Shown piece by piece: positions 28,980-38,141 of a stretch of 64,000 nucleotides of DNA. The position numbers were made by a program, and so were the translations under genes. Location of the stretch: positions 310,001 to 374,000 of the forward strand of contig OMWX01000002.1 in the NCBI GenBank assembly GCA_900314875.1. The letters are read 5' to 3'. The stretch's first letter is position 1; every line of letters begins with the position of its first letter. The stretch is from an uncultured Actinomycetes bacterium (lineage in GTDB: Bacteria > Actinomycetota > Actinomycetes > Actinomycetales > Bifidobacteriaceae). A model generated the notes under the pieces. The model was not told the DNA's origin. It worked only from the letters and a program-made list of their open reading frames with translations, and searched no databases.

Positions 28980-29181
28980 AGCGAAAATGCATGACTGTTC
29001 TGATAAACCTGATCAGACAGGCAAATATGCGGACATAATAAATCTGCCTCATTACAAATCGAAACGAAGACCTCAAATGCCCAAATCTTCTCGCGCAGCG
29101 CAATTTATGCCGTTTTCGGCTCTTTCCGGGTATAAAGAAAGCATTGACAATGCGCGAGAAGATTTTCAGAGAGATTACTGA
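28972..29181 (+). CDS. YolD-like small partner protein of the Y-family polymerase
   Basis: A 69-residue protein whose core IINLPHYKSKRRPQMPKSSRAAQF and MPFSALSGY match the small YolD-like proteins encoded just downstream of UmuC-like polymerases in Firmicutes (their usual form is IINLPHHVS...RPQMS...RAAQFSPFAALTGY). GTG at 28972 is preceded by AGGAGG five nucleotides upstream and lies within the last codons of the polymerase gene (8-nt overlap), so translation is coupled. No enzymatic motif; role in controlling the polymerase is inferred from this pairing. The gene runs convergently into the aminotransferase gene, with a 7-nt overlap of the two ends. Confidence 0.82.
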   Translation: MPEAKMHDCSDKPDQTGKYADIINLPHYKSKRRPQMPKSSRAAQFMPFSALSGYKESIDNAREDFQRDY

Positions 29182-30686
29182 CGGTATGTCTGCAAAAAGT
29201 TTTTCAAATTTGCAGTCGCTTTTTTGAGGACTTCAATCTGAGGCAGATAGACGATTCTGAAATGATCCGGAGCATGCCAGTTGAATCCGCCTCCGTGAAC
29301 AATCAGAATCTTTTTTTCTTTAAGCAAATCTAAAGCAAACTGCTCGTCATCGAAGATATTATATTTTTTAGTATCAATTTTCGGGAATATATAAAAAGCA
29401 GCTTTCGGTTTAACAGCTGAAATTCCGTCTATCGAATTCAGCGCTTCCCAAATATAATTGCGCTGTTCGTATATTCTTCCGCCCGGAACAATATAATCGT
29501 TTACGCTTTGATATCCTCCCAAAGCAGTCTGAACAATCGACTGAGCCGGAACATTTGAACACAATCTCATGTTGGAAAGCATATTAAGACCTTCTATATA
29601 GCCTTTTGCGGTCGATTTGTTGCCGGACAGTATCATCCAGCCGACGCGATATCCGGCAATCATGTGAGATTTGGAAAGTCCGGAATAAGTTACGCAAAAC
29701 AGGTCGGGAGCCAGGGAAGCAATTGAGATATGTTTTAAATCGTCCATAACAAGACGATCATAAATTTCGTCGGAAAAAATAATCAGACCGTATTCTCTGG
29801 CGATTTCCGTTATCTGTTCAAGCAATTCGCGCTCATACAGCGCGCCGGTGGGATTATTGGGATTTATAATCACAATGGCTTTTGTCCGGCTTGTTATTTT
29901 TGAACGGATATCGCTTATGTCCGGATACCAGTCAGACCGTTCGTCGCATATGTAATGGACGGGTTTGCCGCCCGAAAGATTGACGCACGCAGTCCAGAGG
30001 GGATAGTCGGGCGAGGGAATAAGGACTTCATCGCCGTTGTTCAAAAGCGCGGACATTGACATGTTTATAAGTTCGCTTACGCCGTTTCCTGTGTAGATAT
30101 CGTCAATTCCCACATTCGGAATCTGCTTGATCTGCGCATACTGCATAATGGCTTTTCGTGCGGAAAACAGACCTTTCGAAGGCGAATACCCCTCACATTC
30201 AGACAATTGATCAGCCATATCGCAGATAACCTCGTCGGGAGCTCGGAAACCGTATGTTGCAGGATTTCCGATGTTTAATTTCAAAATTCCCGTACCCGTT
30301 CTTTCCATGCGGTTCGCTTCGTCGACAACCGGACCTCTGACGTCATAGAGAACATTATTCAATTTTTCGGATTTGTCGAATGTTCGTTTTCTTGATTTCG
30401 CTGCGGATGCGGATTCTGTTTTTTCTGTTTTTTTATCGGATTTTATGCCTGTCTTCATATCGGCATCCGTTTCTCCGGAAAGCCATTCCGGCGAAACATT
30501 GAGATAATCGGCTATAAAGTTCAAAATTTCGCGCCTGGGAACAGTTTTGCCGCTTACATACTGACTCATGTTGCTTTTTCCAAGCTTAACGCCTTTTTCC
30601 TTCGCAATGTTTACAAAATCAGCCTGCCTTATTCTGCGATCGTTCATTGTTTTTTTCAATCTTGAAGCAAATATGCCGGTATTCAT
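29175..30686 (-). CDS. XRE-type HTH domain fused to AlaA-like aminotransferase
   Basis: A 503-residue fusion. Residues ~1-75 are a Cro/C1-type HTH (ASRLKKTMNDRRIRQADFVN, then KSNMSQYVSGKTVPRR). Residues 76-110 are a Lys/Ser-rich linker, and ~115-503 are a fold-type I PLP aminotransferase. The latter is close to E. coli AlaA: NPNNPTGALY, FSDEIYDRLV, the PLP lysine in YSGLSKSHMIAGYRVGW, KGYIEGLNMLSNMRLCSNVP and PGGRIYEQRN are all intact, so it should be active, probably alanine-pyruvate transamination. ATG at 30686 has GGGGAG upstream; the frame extends 22 codons further without support. It probably regulates itself through the repeats at 30,769-30,850. Confidence 0.88.
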   Translation of the reverse strand: MNTGIFASRLKKTMNDRRIRQADFVNIAKEKGVKLGKSNMSQYVSGKTVPRREILNFIADYLNVSPEWLSGETDADMKTGIKSDKKTEKTESASAAKSRKRTFDKSEKLNNVLYDVRGPVVDEANRMERTGTGILKLNIGNPATYGFRAPDEVICDMADQLSECEGYSPSKGLFSARKAIMQYAQIKQIPNVGIDDIYTGNGVSELINMSMSALLNNGDEVLIPSPDYPLWTACVNLSGGKPVHYICDERSDWYPDISDIRSKITSRTKAIVIINPNNPTGALYERELLEQITEIAREYGLIIFSDEIYDRLVMDDLKHISIASLAPDLFCVTYSGLSKSHMIAGYRVGWMILSGNKSTAKGYIEGLNMLSNMRLCSNVPAQSIVQTALGGYQSVNDYIVPGGRIYEQRNYIWEALNSIDGISAVKPKAAFYIFPKIDTKKYNIFDDEQFALDLLKEKKILIVHGGGFNWHAPDHFRIVYLPQIEVLKKATANLKNFLQTYRQ

Positions 30687-30768
30687 TGCGTCTCCCCGAT
30701 CTCTTGTGCTGCGGTTCGGTCCGGCAGGAGTTTGATTTAAGATTGATTTCAAGCAATCAGACTGCTGA

Positions 30769-30850
30769 TTTGAACCGCAATTTTGAACTTATTTTATGTC
30801 CTCAGTTCAAATTATACAGATTTGAACTTAAATTTTACAATGAAGTTCAA
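30769..30850. promoter_or_regulatory. TTGAAC operator array and promoter of the HTH-aminotransferase gene
   Basis: Five copies of TTGAAC or its complement lie in 82 nt (30769, 30782, 30804, 30821, 30844). The middle pair AGTTCAAAT (30804-30812) and ATTTGAACT (30820-30828) is a perfect 9-bp inverted repeat. On the minus strand it frames a consensus -10 TATAAT (complement of 30811-30816) with TTGTAA as a plausible -35 at 18 nt. A protein binding here would cover the promoter; the divergent transporter promoter starts ~10 nt further on. Confidence 0.65.
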
Positions 30851-30860
30851 TTTCACGTAT

Positions 30861-30889
30861 TTGCAATTTTGTATTGCCAGCAGTGTATC
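30861..30889 (+). promoter_or_regulatory. Putative promoter of the MFS transporter gene
   Basis: TTGCAA (30861-30866), 17-nt spacer, TGTATC (30884-30889). A start site about seven nucleotides later would fall on the ATG at 30895, making the mini-ORF there leaderless. Confidence 0.4.
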
Positions 30890-30894
30890 TTGGT

Positions 30895-30912
30895 ATGAGA
30901 AGGAGGCGCTAA
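30895..30912 (+). CDS. Possible four-arginine leader peptide (MRRRR)
   Basis: ATG AGA AGG AGG CGC TAA encodes Met-Arg-Arg-Arg-Arg. No ribosome site precedes it, but the predicted transcription start coincides with its ATG. Its stop codon lies in the left arm of a perfect 10-bp hairpin (30906-30935). It may be a regulatory leader or chance. Confidence 0.3.
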   Translation: MRRRR

Positions 30913-30935
30913 GCCTGACTTGCCCGGCTTAGCGC
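30906..30935 (+). promoter_or_regulatory. Leader hairpin upstream of the MFS transporter gene
   Basis: GCGCTAAGCC (30906-30915) and GGCTTAGCGC (30926-30935) are perfect complements around a 10-nt loop. A T-run starts about ten nucleotides after the stem (30947), too far for a standard terminator. It overlaps the MRRRR frame and sits ~90 nt before the transporter start. Confidence 0.55.
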
Positions 30936-31027
30936 GAATATCGGTCTTTTTTAAAATATCAAAACGATCGATACGGACCGGCGGGTTGCTGCAAAAATAA
31001 AAGCTGCTACAAGCAAAAGGAGACCGG

Positions 31028-32371
31028 ATGATGTCTGAAGCGGACGAAAAGAACAGCAAAAAAACGAGAAAAACAAAATCTGCAAAAATAAAAAAAGATC
31101 GTGCGAATCAGGACTCGGTATCCAAAGTGTTAACTGCTTCCATAGTCGGAACCGGCGTGGAATTTTATGATTTTTACTGTTACGGAGTTGCGGCAGCAAG
31201 CTATTTTCCGTCAGTATTTTTTCCGGAACAGACTCCCTTTATCGCGCTTATGAGCACAATGCTTACTTTTGCGGTGGCTTTTCTTTCCCGTCCGTTCGGT
31301 TCGCTTCTTTTCGGACATTTCGGCGATAAACTGGGGCGCAAGCGCACTCTTGTCACTTCTCTTATGCTTATGGGAGGTTCGACATTTCTTGTCGGATGTC
31401 TTCCCGGATATGCGCAGATCGGAAACATGTCTGTCGTGCTTCTCTGTCTGTGCAGAATGTGCCAGGGGATAGGCTTGGCCGGGGAATGGTCGGGAGCCGC
31501 TCTTGTGGCAACCGAAAACGCTCCGGCTTCCAAACGCGCTCTTTACGGATCGTTTCCGAATCTGGGAGCTCCGGCAGGTTTTATATGCAGTTACGGTCTG
31601 TACCTGATTCTTCAGACATATCTGACAAAAGAACAAATGTATTCATACGGCTGGCGCATACCTTTCCTTCTTTCGGCAGGTTTGATTGCAGTCGGGCTGT
31701 TTGTGCGCGGAAAAATGAACGAAACTCCCGTCTATCGTCAGGCTGAGGCTGAAAATCGCACTTCGAAATCTCCTCTGCGCGACATTCTGCCTTATTGGAA
31801 ACAGGTTTTGCAGGGAACCTTTTCCATCAGCGTCACCTACACGCTTTTCTGGCTTTTGGGAACATGGTCTTTGTCTTATGCAACGAAGAAGCTCGGATAT
31901 GAAACTTCGAAATACATAAGTCTGCTTCTGTTTTCTATTATTTTCATGGCGATTTTTATTGTCGTCGGATGCCTGTCGGCAGACAAATTCGGCCGCAAAA
32001 CAGTTCTGATAGTCTTTACGTCTCTTACTGCCGTATACGGTCTTTTCTGCATGAACGTTTTTACGCCGGGAAATGTCTCAGGCACGCTTTTCATGCTGAT
32101 TATCGGATTCTGTCTTATGGGAGGCACTTTCGGTCCTTCAGGAGCTTTCCTGCCTGAGCTGTTTCCGATGAGCGTAAGATATACAGGCGCCGGACTTTCA
32201 TACAATTTGGGAGCGATTGTCGGAGCTGCGTTTGCTCCTTCGATTGCCACATGGCTTGCTGAAAATCACGGAATTAAATCCGTGGGCATTTACATTTCCG
32301 CAATGGCAGTCTTGTCTCTTGCCGCTCTTATAACTTCTCGCGACGGCACTTCATTGAATTATGAAGAATAA
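31028..32371 (+). CDS. MFS transporter, metabolite:H+ symporter (ProP/ShiA-like) family
   Basis: A 447-residue permease with about 12 hydrophobic helices. The opening GTGVEFYDFYCYG and the loop RPFGSLLFGHFGDKLGRKRTL (TM2-TM3, the MFS signature) place it in the metabolite:H+ symporter group that includes ProP, KgtP and ShiA. A Lys-rich cytoplasmic N-terminus of ~30 residues precedes the first helix. ATG at 31028 (or 31031) has AAAAGGAGA upstream. Substrates in this group are small organic acids, betaines or amino acids; which one cannot be told. It is divergent from the HTH-aminotransferase gene and shares its operator-rich intergenic region, so a linked substrate (alanine, pyruvate or a related compound) is possible but unproven. 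Confidence 0.87.
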   Translation: MMSEADEKNSKKTRKTKSAKIKKDRANQDSVSKVLTASIVGTGVEFYDFYCYGVAAASYFPSVFFPEQTPFIALMSTMLTFAVAFLSRPFGSLLFGHFGDKLGRKRTLVTSLMLMGGSTFLVGCLPGYAQIGNMSVVLLCLCRMCQGIGLAGEWSGAALVATENAPASKRALYGSFPNLGAPAGFICSYGLYLILQTYLTKEQMYSYGWRIPFLLSAGLIAVGLFVRGKMNETPVYRQAEAENRTSKSPLRDILPYWKQVLQGTFSISVTYTLFWLLGTWSLSYATKKLGYETSKYISLLLFSIIFMAIFIVVGCLSADKFGRKTVLIVFTSLTAVYGLFCMNVFTPGNVSGTLFMLIIGFCLMGGTFGPSGAFLPELFPMSVRYTGAGLSYNLGAIVGAAFAPSIATWLAENHGIKSVGIYISAMAVLSLAALITSRDGTSLNYEE

Positions 32372-32477
32372 CGGCTGTGCGCGCTAAAGTCCCCGAATAC
32401 GCTCAGAGTGTATGCTGAAATTCGAAAAAACTCCGGAAGCCTGCGCATATTCGTTTGAAAACAGACAGAAAAAGCCG

Positions 32478-35174
32478 TCAGGCAAGATATTTGATCGTCA
32501 TGCTCAGTTCGGTTCCCGAACCGTCGCGTTTTTCGCTTATTTCCGGAAGTTCAATTTTTTGTCCGCTTCTGCTTGAAGCGCGAACAGGCCAAAGCCCGAC
32601 ATATGCTTTCAGCAGACGGTTCTGTCCTTTCAAAAATCTCTGCGAGCGCACTCCGCCGGTAGCGCGGCTTTTAACCGGATAAAGTTCAAGCGGAGTGACT
32701 TTTGCGGTTCCGGGTTCGGTTTCCTCCAAAAGGTCGCTGTTGCCGGCAATTGTGACGACTGCGGCTCCTTCGGCAGAAATAAGTTCGCCGTTTTCTCCGC
32801 GCTGCTCTTTCCATTTGACTTTGTCTTCCGGAATAACCGCGAAAGAGATCGCTTCGCTGTTTTCGTTCAGTTTCATCCCCGCCATTCCTGAAGCGGTTCG
32901 TCCCTGAGGTCTTACATTCCTGGCATCGTATGTTAAAAGCGAAGAATTCGACGCTATGAATACAAGCCTGTCTGCGTCGGCAGCGTTTGCTGCGAACAGT
33001 ATTTCGTCACCGTCTTTAAGGCTCATTATCGGCCAGGAATCCATTGTCGTCGGGCTTTCTCTGTTCCATCGTTTTACGACTCCGAATTTGGTTCCCATTG
33101 CCACGGGAGTATCGTCAGTCAGCGAAATAACGGCAACGGTTCTTTCGTTTTCGACCGGTTCCGTGCTTTCCGTATATGCCAGCAGTTCGTCAGCTTTTAC
33201 GCCCTGACCCGCGTCTGCAGTTTCGTTTAAAGCAATATCCGGCAAATCGGACACGCGAACCGTTACGAGTCTGCCTGCTGTTGTGATAAGCGCGCAGTCG
33301 GACATTGTTGTGGTTGAAATAATTGAAACAATGCAATCATGCGATGTTCTCGGTCCGTCTGCTGTTCTCGAATTCCAAAGCTGCACAGCTTGCGGGGAAG
33401 TGCGCGCGATCAGTCCGTCTGCGCTGAAAATTACGGCACACGGAACATCTTCAATTTTCAGCCCTTCGGCTGCTGCTGCTTTTGAAGCAGTTTTAGTGCT
33501 CGCAGTCTGCAAAGCCGTCTGCAATATGTCAGAACGGTAAGCGCCGGAAAGATTTTCTGCCGAGTCCGCCGAATTTCGGGCGTCTGAATTTAAAATCGAA
33601 TCGCCGGAGTCCGCATTCGTTTCCGTATTTGCATTCAAAGCATTCACTTGCGCAAAACCGCTGTCCTCCGTCCGGTCAAGAATAATTGTCCTTCTGGGAG
33701 AATTCCACTGTTTAACCGCTTCTTCCATGCTTTGAACCACAACAGAATCAAGCATTTCGGAAGAGCCGAGTATTTTATCGAGAAGTTCAATTTTCTCTTT
33801 AAGCTCGTCGCGTTCTGATTCAAGTTCAATTCTGCTGATTCTTGTCAGTCTTCTCAGCTGCAGGTCAAGGATGTATCGCGCCTGAATCTCGTCAAGTTCA
33901 AAAGCATTCATAAGGCGCGTTTTGGCTTCTTCTGCGTTTTCAGACGTTCTTATGACTTTAATTGCTTCGTCAATATCCAGCAGAGCAGTCAAAAGCCCTT
34001 CGACAAGATGCAGTCTTTCAAGAGCCTTGTTTTTGCGGAATCTGCTTCGTCTTGCGATTACTTCTCTGCGGTGATCGATCCATACTTGAAGCAGTTCGCG
34101 CAGACCCATGGTTTTCGGCCGTCCGTTCACGAGGGCAACATTGTTGATTGTGAACGATTCCTCTAAAGGCGTGTATTTGAACAGCTGCGACAAAACCGCA
34201 TGAGGGTCGAATCCGGATTTGATTTCGATGACGATTTTCAGACCGTTGTGACGATCAGACAAATCCACTGCGGAAGAAATGCCTTCCAGTTTTTTATTTT
34301 TTACTCCGTCGCTGATTTTTTCGAGAACTTTTTCCGGTCCTGCCATAAAGGGCAGTTCGGTTACTATAATCGCTTTTTTCCTTGCAGTGACGTTTTCGAT
34401 GCGCGCAACAGCCCGGGTGACAAATGAGCCCCGTCCTTTTTCATAGGCATCTTTTATGCCGTCTCTGCCCATGATTATCGCACCGCCCGGCAGATCGGGG
34501 CCGGGAATGTATTTCATCAGTTCTTCGACGGAAGCATCAGGACGGGACATAAGATATTTTGCCGCTGCGACGGTTTCGCCGGGATTATGCGTAATCATGT
34601 TTGTCGCCATGCCCACGGCAATGCCTGAAGCTCCGTTTATCAAAAGATTCGGAACGGCAGAAGGCAAAACTGACGGTTCTTTTAACCTGTTGTCGTAATT
34701 GGGCACAAAATCGACCGTATCCTCATGAATCGAATCAATCATGCCCGCAGCCGGAGCGGCAAGACGCGCTTCTGTATATCGCGAAGCTGCCGGACCGTCG
34801 TCTGGAGAACCGAAATTTCCGTGTCCGTCGACAAGCGGAACTCGCATTGCAAACGGCTGAGCAAGACGAACCATTGCCTCATAAATCGCAGAATCTCCGT
34901 GCGGATGAAGTTTACCCATAACCTCGCCGACTACGCGGGCCGACTTCATGTAAGGTCTGTCGGGAGCAAGGTTCATCTGACCCATCTGATAGATGATTCT
35001 GCGCTGAACAGGCTTCATTCCGTCCCTCGCATCGGGAAGGGCTCGAGCGTAAATTACCGAATACGCATATTCCAGGAAGGAATTGCGCATTTCTTCGCTT
35101 AACGGAGTTTCGATAATATTTTCTTCTGTTGTTCGCGGGTCGTATTCTGCCGTTCGTGTGCTTCGTCTTGCCAT
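32478..35174 (-). CDS. parC: DNA topoisomerase IV-like subunit A (GyrA/ParC family)
   Basis: DNA-cleaving subunit partnering the parE product. The breakage-reunion domain is complete: [40 protein letters not shown], and catalytic Tyr in [10 protein letters not shown] (residue ~124). The C-terminal beta-pinwheel follows from ~residue 590 but without a canonical GyrA box (QRRGGKG); the nearest match is [13 protein letters not shown] low-complexity insert of ~70 residues rich in Ala, Asn, Ser, Thr (nt ~33,450-33,660) separates the two halves. These features and the link to parE, sepH and dut argue for the topoisomerase IV-like set. ATG at 35174 has AAGGAGAAGC upstream. Confidence 0.92.
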   Translation of the reverse strand: MARRSTRTAEYDPRTTEENIIETPLSEEMRNSFLEYAYSVIYARALPDARDGMKPVQRRIIYQMGQMNLAPDRPYMKSARVVGEVMGKLHPHGDSAIYEAMVRLAQPFAMRVPLVDGHGNFGSPDDGPAASRYTEARLAAPAAGMIDSIHEDTVDFVPNYDNRLKEPSVLPSAVPNLLINGASGIAVGMATNMITHNPGETVAAAKYLMSRPDASVEELMKYIPGPDLPGGAIIMGRDGIKDAYEKGRGSFVTRAVARIENVTARKKAIIVTELPFMAGPEKVLEKISDGVKNKKLEGISSAVDLSDRHNGLKIVIEIKSGFDPHAVLSQLFKYTPLEESFTINNVALVNGRPKTMGLRELLQVWIDHRREVIARRSRFRKNKALERLHLVEGLLTALLDIDEAIKVIRTSENAEEAKTRLMNAFELDEIQARYILDLQLRRLTRISRIELESERDELKEKIELLDKILGSSEMLDSVVVQSMEEAVKQWNSPRRTIILDRTEDSGFAQVNALNANTETNADSGDSILNSDARNSADSAENLSGAYRSDILQTALQTASTKTASKAAAAEGLKIEDVPCAVIFSADGLIARTSPQAVQLWNSRTADGPRTSHDCIVSIISTTTMSDCALITTAGRLVTVRVSDLPDIALNETADAGQGVKADELLAYTESTEPVENERTVAVISLTDDTPVAMGTKFGVVKRWNRESPTTMDSWPIMSLKDGDEILFAANAADADRLVFIASNSSLLTYDARNVRPQGRTASGMAGMKLNENSEAISFAVIPEDKVKWKEQRGENGELISAEGAAVVTIAGNSDLLEETEPGTAKVTPLELYPVKSRATGGVRSQRFLKGQNRLLKAYVGLWPVRASSRSGQKIELPEISEKRDGSGTELSMTIKYLA

Positions 35175-35314
35175 GCTTCTCCTTACCGGACTGATTGTTT
35201 ATTATTCCATACGGGTAGGGAAAACTTATTTTTTGCATGTCGCAGCCGGTTTCGCGCAATAAATTTTTGCCGAAGTTTTTATGCGCGACAAGCCGTTGTG
35301 GTTGAATAATTTTT

Positions 35315-36526
35315 ATGTTCGCGAATTCTGATAAACTTCTTGATTTTGTTTCTGCAAAAACATTCAAATCTGCATATGCGGCAAGCGAAAACGGCGCAAG
35401 ACATTTAAGCTGCGTTTTGCCTGCTGTTGCGGATGCTCTGGGAATCCCGACAAAAACAAGGCTTTACGGCAATTCAAAATTTTTGCGCGAAACTCTGAAA
35501 ATCCCCGAAGCCGACTCTGCGGTCGCCGTTGTCGCCGACGGTCTGGGATTTTGGAATATTATGCAAAAAAAAGGACATTTCAAATATTTGAGAGCTCTTA
35601 TAAGCGAAGAAATCAACTCAAAACCGATTATGACATGTCTTCCCAGCACGACAACAGCGGCAATGTCTGTTTTCGGAACCGGAACATGTCCTTCGATGAC
35701 AGGAATGTACGGCTACACGCAGCTGAATCCCGCGAACGGAAAAATATCTCAAATGATTAAATTTCGCGATGCGCCGGCTCCGTCAGAACTGCAGCGAGAA
35801 CCTACAATTTTTGAACAGCTGGCAAAGCAGGGCATTCGCGCGACTTCGGTAGGACTGAAAAAATTCGATTCGTCCGCGCTGACCGCTGCCGCTTTCAGGG
35901 GAGCACAATATAAAGGCTCAAACGATTTTAATGCGCAGATCGAACTGACCGCTCAGGCTGCAAAAACGCCGGGACTGACTTACCTGTACATGCCTGAGGC
36001 TGACAAAACGGGGCATTCGCACGGATGGGAATCGGAAAAATGGATTGCGGCCGCCGAAAATATCGATGCGAGGCTTGCTTCTCTGCGGCGAATGCTGCCT
36101 GAAGGGACTTTAATCGTCATTACGGCGGATCACGGGATGATTTCTTCAAATCCCGATTCTAGAATTGACATAGCGCAGCATGAACAGCTGACTCGCGGAG
36201 TAAAACTTGTCGGCGGAGAGCCCAGAGCAGTCATGCTTTATTGCGAAGAAGGCGAAAATGCCGAATGCGTTGCAGACAGGTGGCGTAATTTTTTGGAAGA
36301 CAAAGCCCGGATTTTGACAAAAAAACAGGCTTTGGAAATGAGACTGTACGGTCCGGCTGAAGAAAGAACGGAACCGTATGTCGGAGACGTCATCGCTTTT
36401 GCTGCTTCAGATGTTACTTTGGTCGATTCGCGCATTCAGACCGATATTGCCACGCGGCTTCCTTCTGTGCACGGTTCCGCAACGATTGCAGAAACTCAGA
36501 TTCCTCTTCTGATAGACATAGCGTAA
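35315..36526 (+). CDS. Alkaline phosphatase superfamily nucleotide pyrophosphatase/phosphodiesterase
   Basis: A 403-residue protein of the type I phosphodiesterase/nucleotide pyrophosphatase group. The metal and nucleophile region is VVADGLGFWN with the catalytic Thr in LPSTTTAAMSVFGTGTCPS. YMPEADKTGHSHGWES and VITADHGMIS supply the other metal ligands, and VHGSATIAETQIP matches the last His motif. No signal peptide is visible, so it is probably cytoplasmic. It is divergent from parC (140 nt), the same neighbour as in other actinobacteria. Physiological substrate unknown. The ATG has no clear ribosome site. Confidence 0.87.
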   Translation: MFANSDKLLDFVSAKTFKSAYAASENGARHLSCVLPAVADALGIPTKTRLYGNSKFLRETLKIPEADSAVAVVADGLGFWNIMQKKGHFKYLRALISEEINSKPIMTCLPSTTTAAMSVFGTGTCPSMTGMYGYTQLNPANGKISQMIKFRDAPAPSELQREPTIFEQLAKQGIRATSVGLKKFDSSALTAAAFRGAQYKGSNDFNAQIELTAQAAKTPGLTYLYMPEADKTGHSHGWESEKWIAAAENIDARLASLRRMLPEGTLIVITADHGMISSNPDSRIDIAQHEQLTRGVKLVGGEPRAVMLYCEEGENAECVADRWRNFLEDKARILTKKQALEMRLYGPAEERTEPYVGDVIAFAASDVTLVDSRIQTDIATRLPSVHGSATIAETQIPLLIDIA

Positions 36527-36620
36527 AACCTTAAACTGCGCAAAATTAGGATTTAATCAAAAATTGACGCTGAACAAAACCCGGTACAGCTAAAACTTGA
36601 CAATGCACAATGAGAAACGG

Positions 36621-37688
36621 TTATCCGAAAAGTATTTCATCCCAGCTTGGCACAGCCGATCTTTTGCTTTTCTTCTTTTGAGATTTTGCGTCGGACACGT
36701 TTTCGCGACTCGAATTTTCAGCAGTATTTCCGGCAGCGTCATTTGCAATATTGCCGCCGGATTTCGTCTGTGCTTCAGGCGCATGCGCAAAATCGCGAGC
36801 ATAACCCGAATTGATTGAATTTTCAACGTTTTCGCTGCCGTCGCTCAAAGACTGTGCTGCAGAACCTGTATGTTCTTCGGCAGGAATTCCGATAAGTTCG
36901 TCCAAAGTTCCCTGAACCGGGCTGTTTTGCGCTGCCGCATTTTGAAAATTTCCTTGAGAAATCGCTCCTGAATTGTCTGAAATGTTCTCTGAGTTCGCAA
37001 CAGGAGCGGAATCGGCGTAAGCATTCAGCGCCGGAATTTCCGTCTGCTGTGCGGAATATCCCATGGCAGCCGCCAGAGGGCTTCCCGCAAGATTTATCGA
37101 TTCAGGCTGTATTTGCCGCAAAAGAAGCTTTGCCGGAGTATTTAAACATATAACCGCATTTGCCCGCATATTCCATGAAAACTCTGCGCGCGTTATTTTT
37201 TCGTTTACCTCAAAAGTTGCTTTTATGCGCCACGGTTCGCGATTGCGGCGCACAGCTGTCCATTCGATTGTTTTAGCGTTTGCTCTTGTGGAACTCAAAG
37301 TATCAAAAATGACTTCCTGAATCGTGCGGCCGCGCGTGTCTGCGGGACAGGCAGCCTGCAGAAACTGTTCTATCGCATATTGTTTTTCGGTTTCCACCGG
37401 TTTTGCAAAACGCCTTACAAGAGCATCGTCTATCGAGAAATCGCGGGCTGTTTGGGAAACGGAAGCGCCTGAACGGATTAAAGCCTGAATTGCGGAAATA
37501 GGAAGTGGACCGCTTTGTTTAGCCTCAGGCTTTTCCTCGTTTTCTCTGCGTATTTGAGCAGCGGACAGCACAGCCCGTTCGACCGACTCGTCGGCTTCGA
37601 GCAGGAATATTTCTCCGTCTGCTTCCAAAACCAAATCGCCCAAGTCGTTTACGCCTTTTAATGCGGCTCTTCTGTCCGAATTTGCCAT
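36621..37688 (-). CDS. sepH: Septation protein SepH (DUF3071)
   Basis: Actinobacteria-specific division protein that stimulates FtsZ assembly. The N-terminal ~65 residues carry the DUF3071 start (DLVLEADGEIFLLEADE). An HTH-like core follows (ISAIQALIRSGASVSQTARD), then TRGRTIQEVIFDTL and a beta-rich part with EPWRIKATFEV. The C-terminal ~150 residues are Ala/Asn/Ser-rich and disordered, ending with a basic KSQKKKSKRSAVPSWDEILFG motif, as usual for SepH. Context sepH-DUF4193-dut is the standard actinobacterial order. The gene is convergent with the phosphodiesterase gene, with 94 nt between. ATG at 37688. Confidence 0.93.
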   Translation of the reverse strand: MANSDRRAALKGVNDLGDLVLEADGEIFLLEADESVERAVLSAAQIRRENEEKPEAKQSGPLPISAIQALIRSGASVSQTARDFSIDDALVRRFAKPVETEKQYAIEQFLQAACPADTRGRTIQEVIFDTLSSTRANAKTIEWTAVRRNREPWRIKATFEVNEKITRAEFSWNMRANAVICLNTPAKLLLRQIQPESINLAGSPLAAAMGYSAQQTEIPALNAYADSAPVANSENISDNSGAISQGNFQNAAAQNSPVQGTLDELIGIPAEEHTGSAAQSLSDGSENVENSINSGYARDFAHAPEAQTKSGGNIANDAAGNTAENSSRENVSDAKSQKKKSKRSAVPSWDEILFG

Positions 37689-37847
37689 GCTGACTCTCTC
37701 GATTCTTTTTGCGATATTACATATCCAATTGTATATTTTCGGCGTGTCAAATTTTGCGTATTTGATATTTAGTGTATTCTATGGCGCGTAGAGCGTTTTT
37801 CGCGAACATTTATGTTATAAAAGGATTTGAAAGAGAAGGAGAGAAAA

Positions 37848-38141
37848 ATGCCGAAAGATTATGACAGTCCCCGCGATAAAGATGAAGCCGAAGAAAGCCT
37901 TGAAGCGCTTAGCAAACCTGCTCCCGTGCAGGGAAGCGACTTAGATGATGACGAGAATGCGCTGGCAGAGGATTATGAGCTTCCCGGAGCAGATTTGAGC
38001 AACGAGGATGCTTCCGTCACGGTTATTCCTTTGCAGGGCGACGAATTTGTATGTTCAGAGTGCTTCCTTGTAACGCATCGCAGTCAGCTTGCTTTCCGCA
38101 ATGATTCAGGAGAACCGGTCTGCTCTGAATGTGCGGAATGA
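37848..38141 (+). CDS. DUF4193 family protein
   Basis: A 97-residue acidic protein characteristic of actinobacteria, function unknown. It starts PKDYDSPRDKDEAEES, has a long Asp/Glu-rich middle, and ends with two CxxC pairs (FVCSECFLVTHRSQLA and VCSECAE) that should bind one zinc. ATG at 37848 follows AAGGAGAG; an upstream TTG at 37827 is not needed. The stop codon overlaps the dut start (ATGA, 38138-38141), so the two are translationally coupled. Preceded divergently by sepH. Confidence 0.92.
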   Translation: MPKDYDSPRDKDEAEESLEALSKPAPVQGSDLDDDENALAEDYELPGADLSNEDASVTVIPLQGDEFVCSECFLVTHRSQLAFRNDSGEPVCSECAE

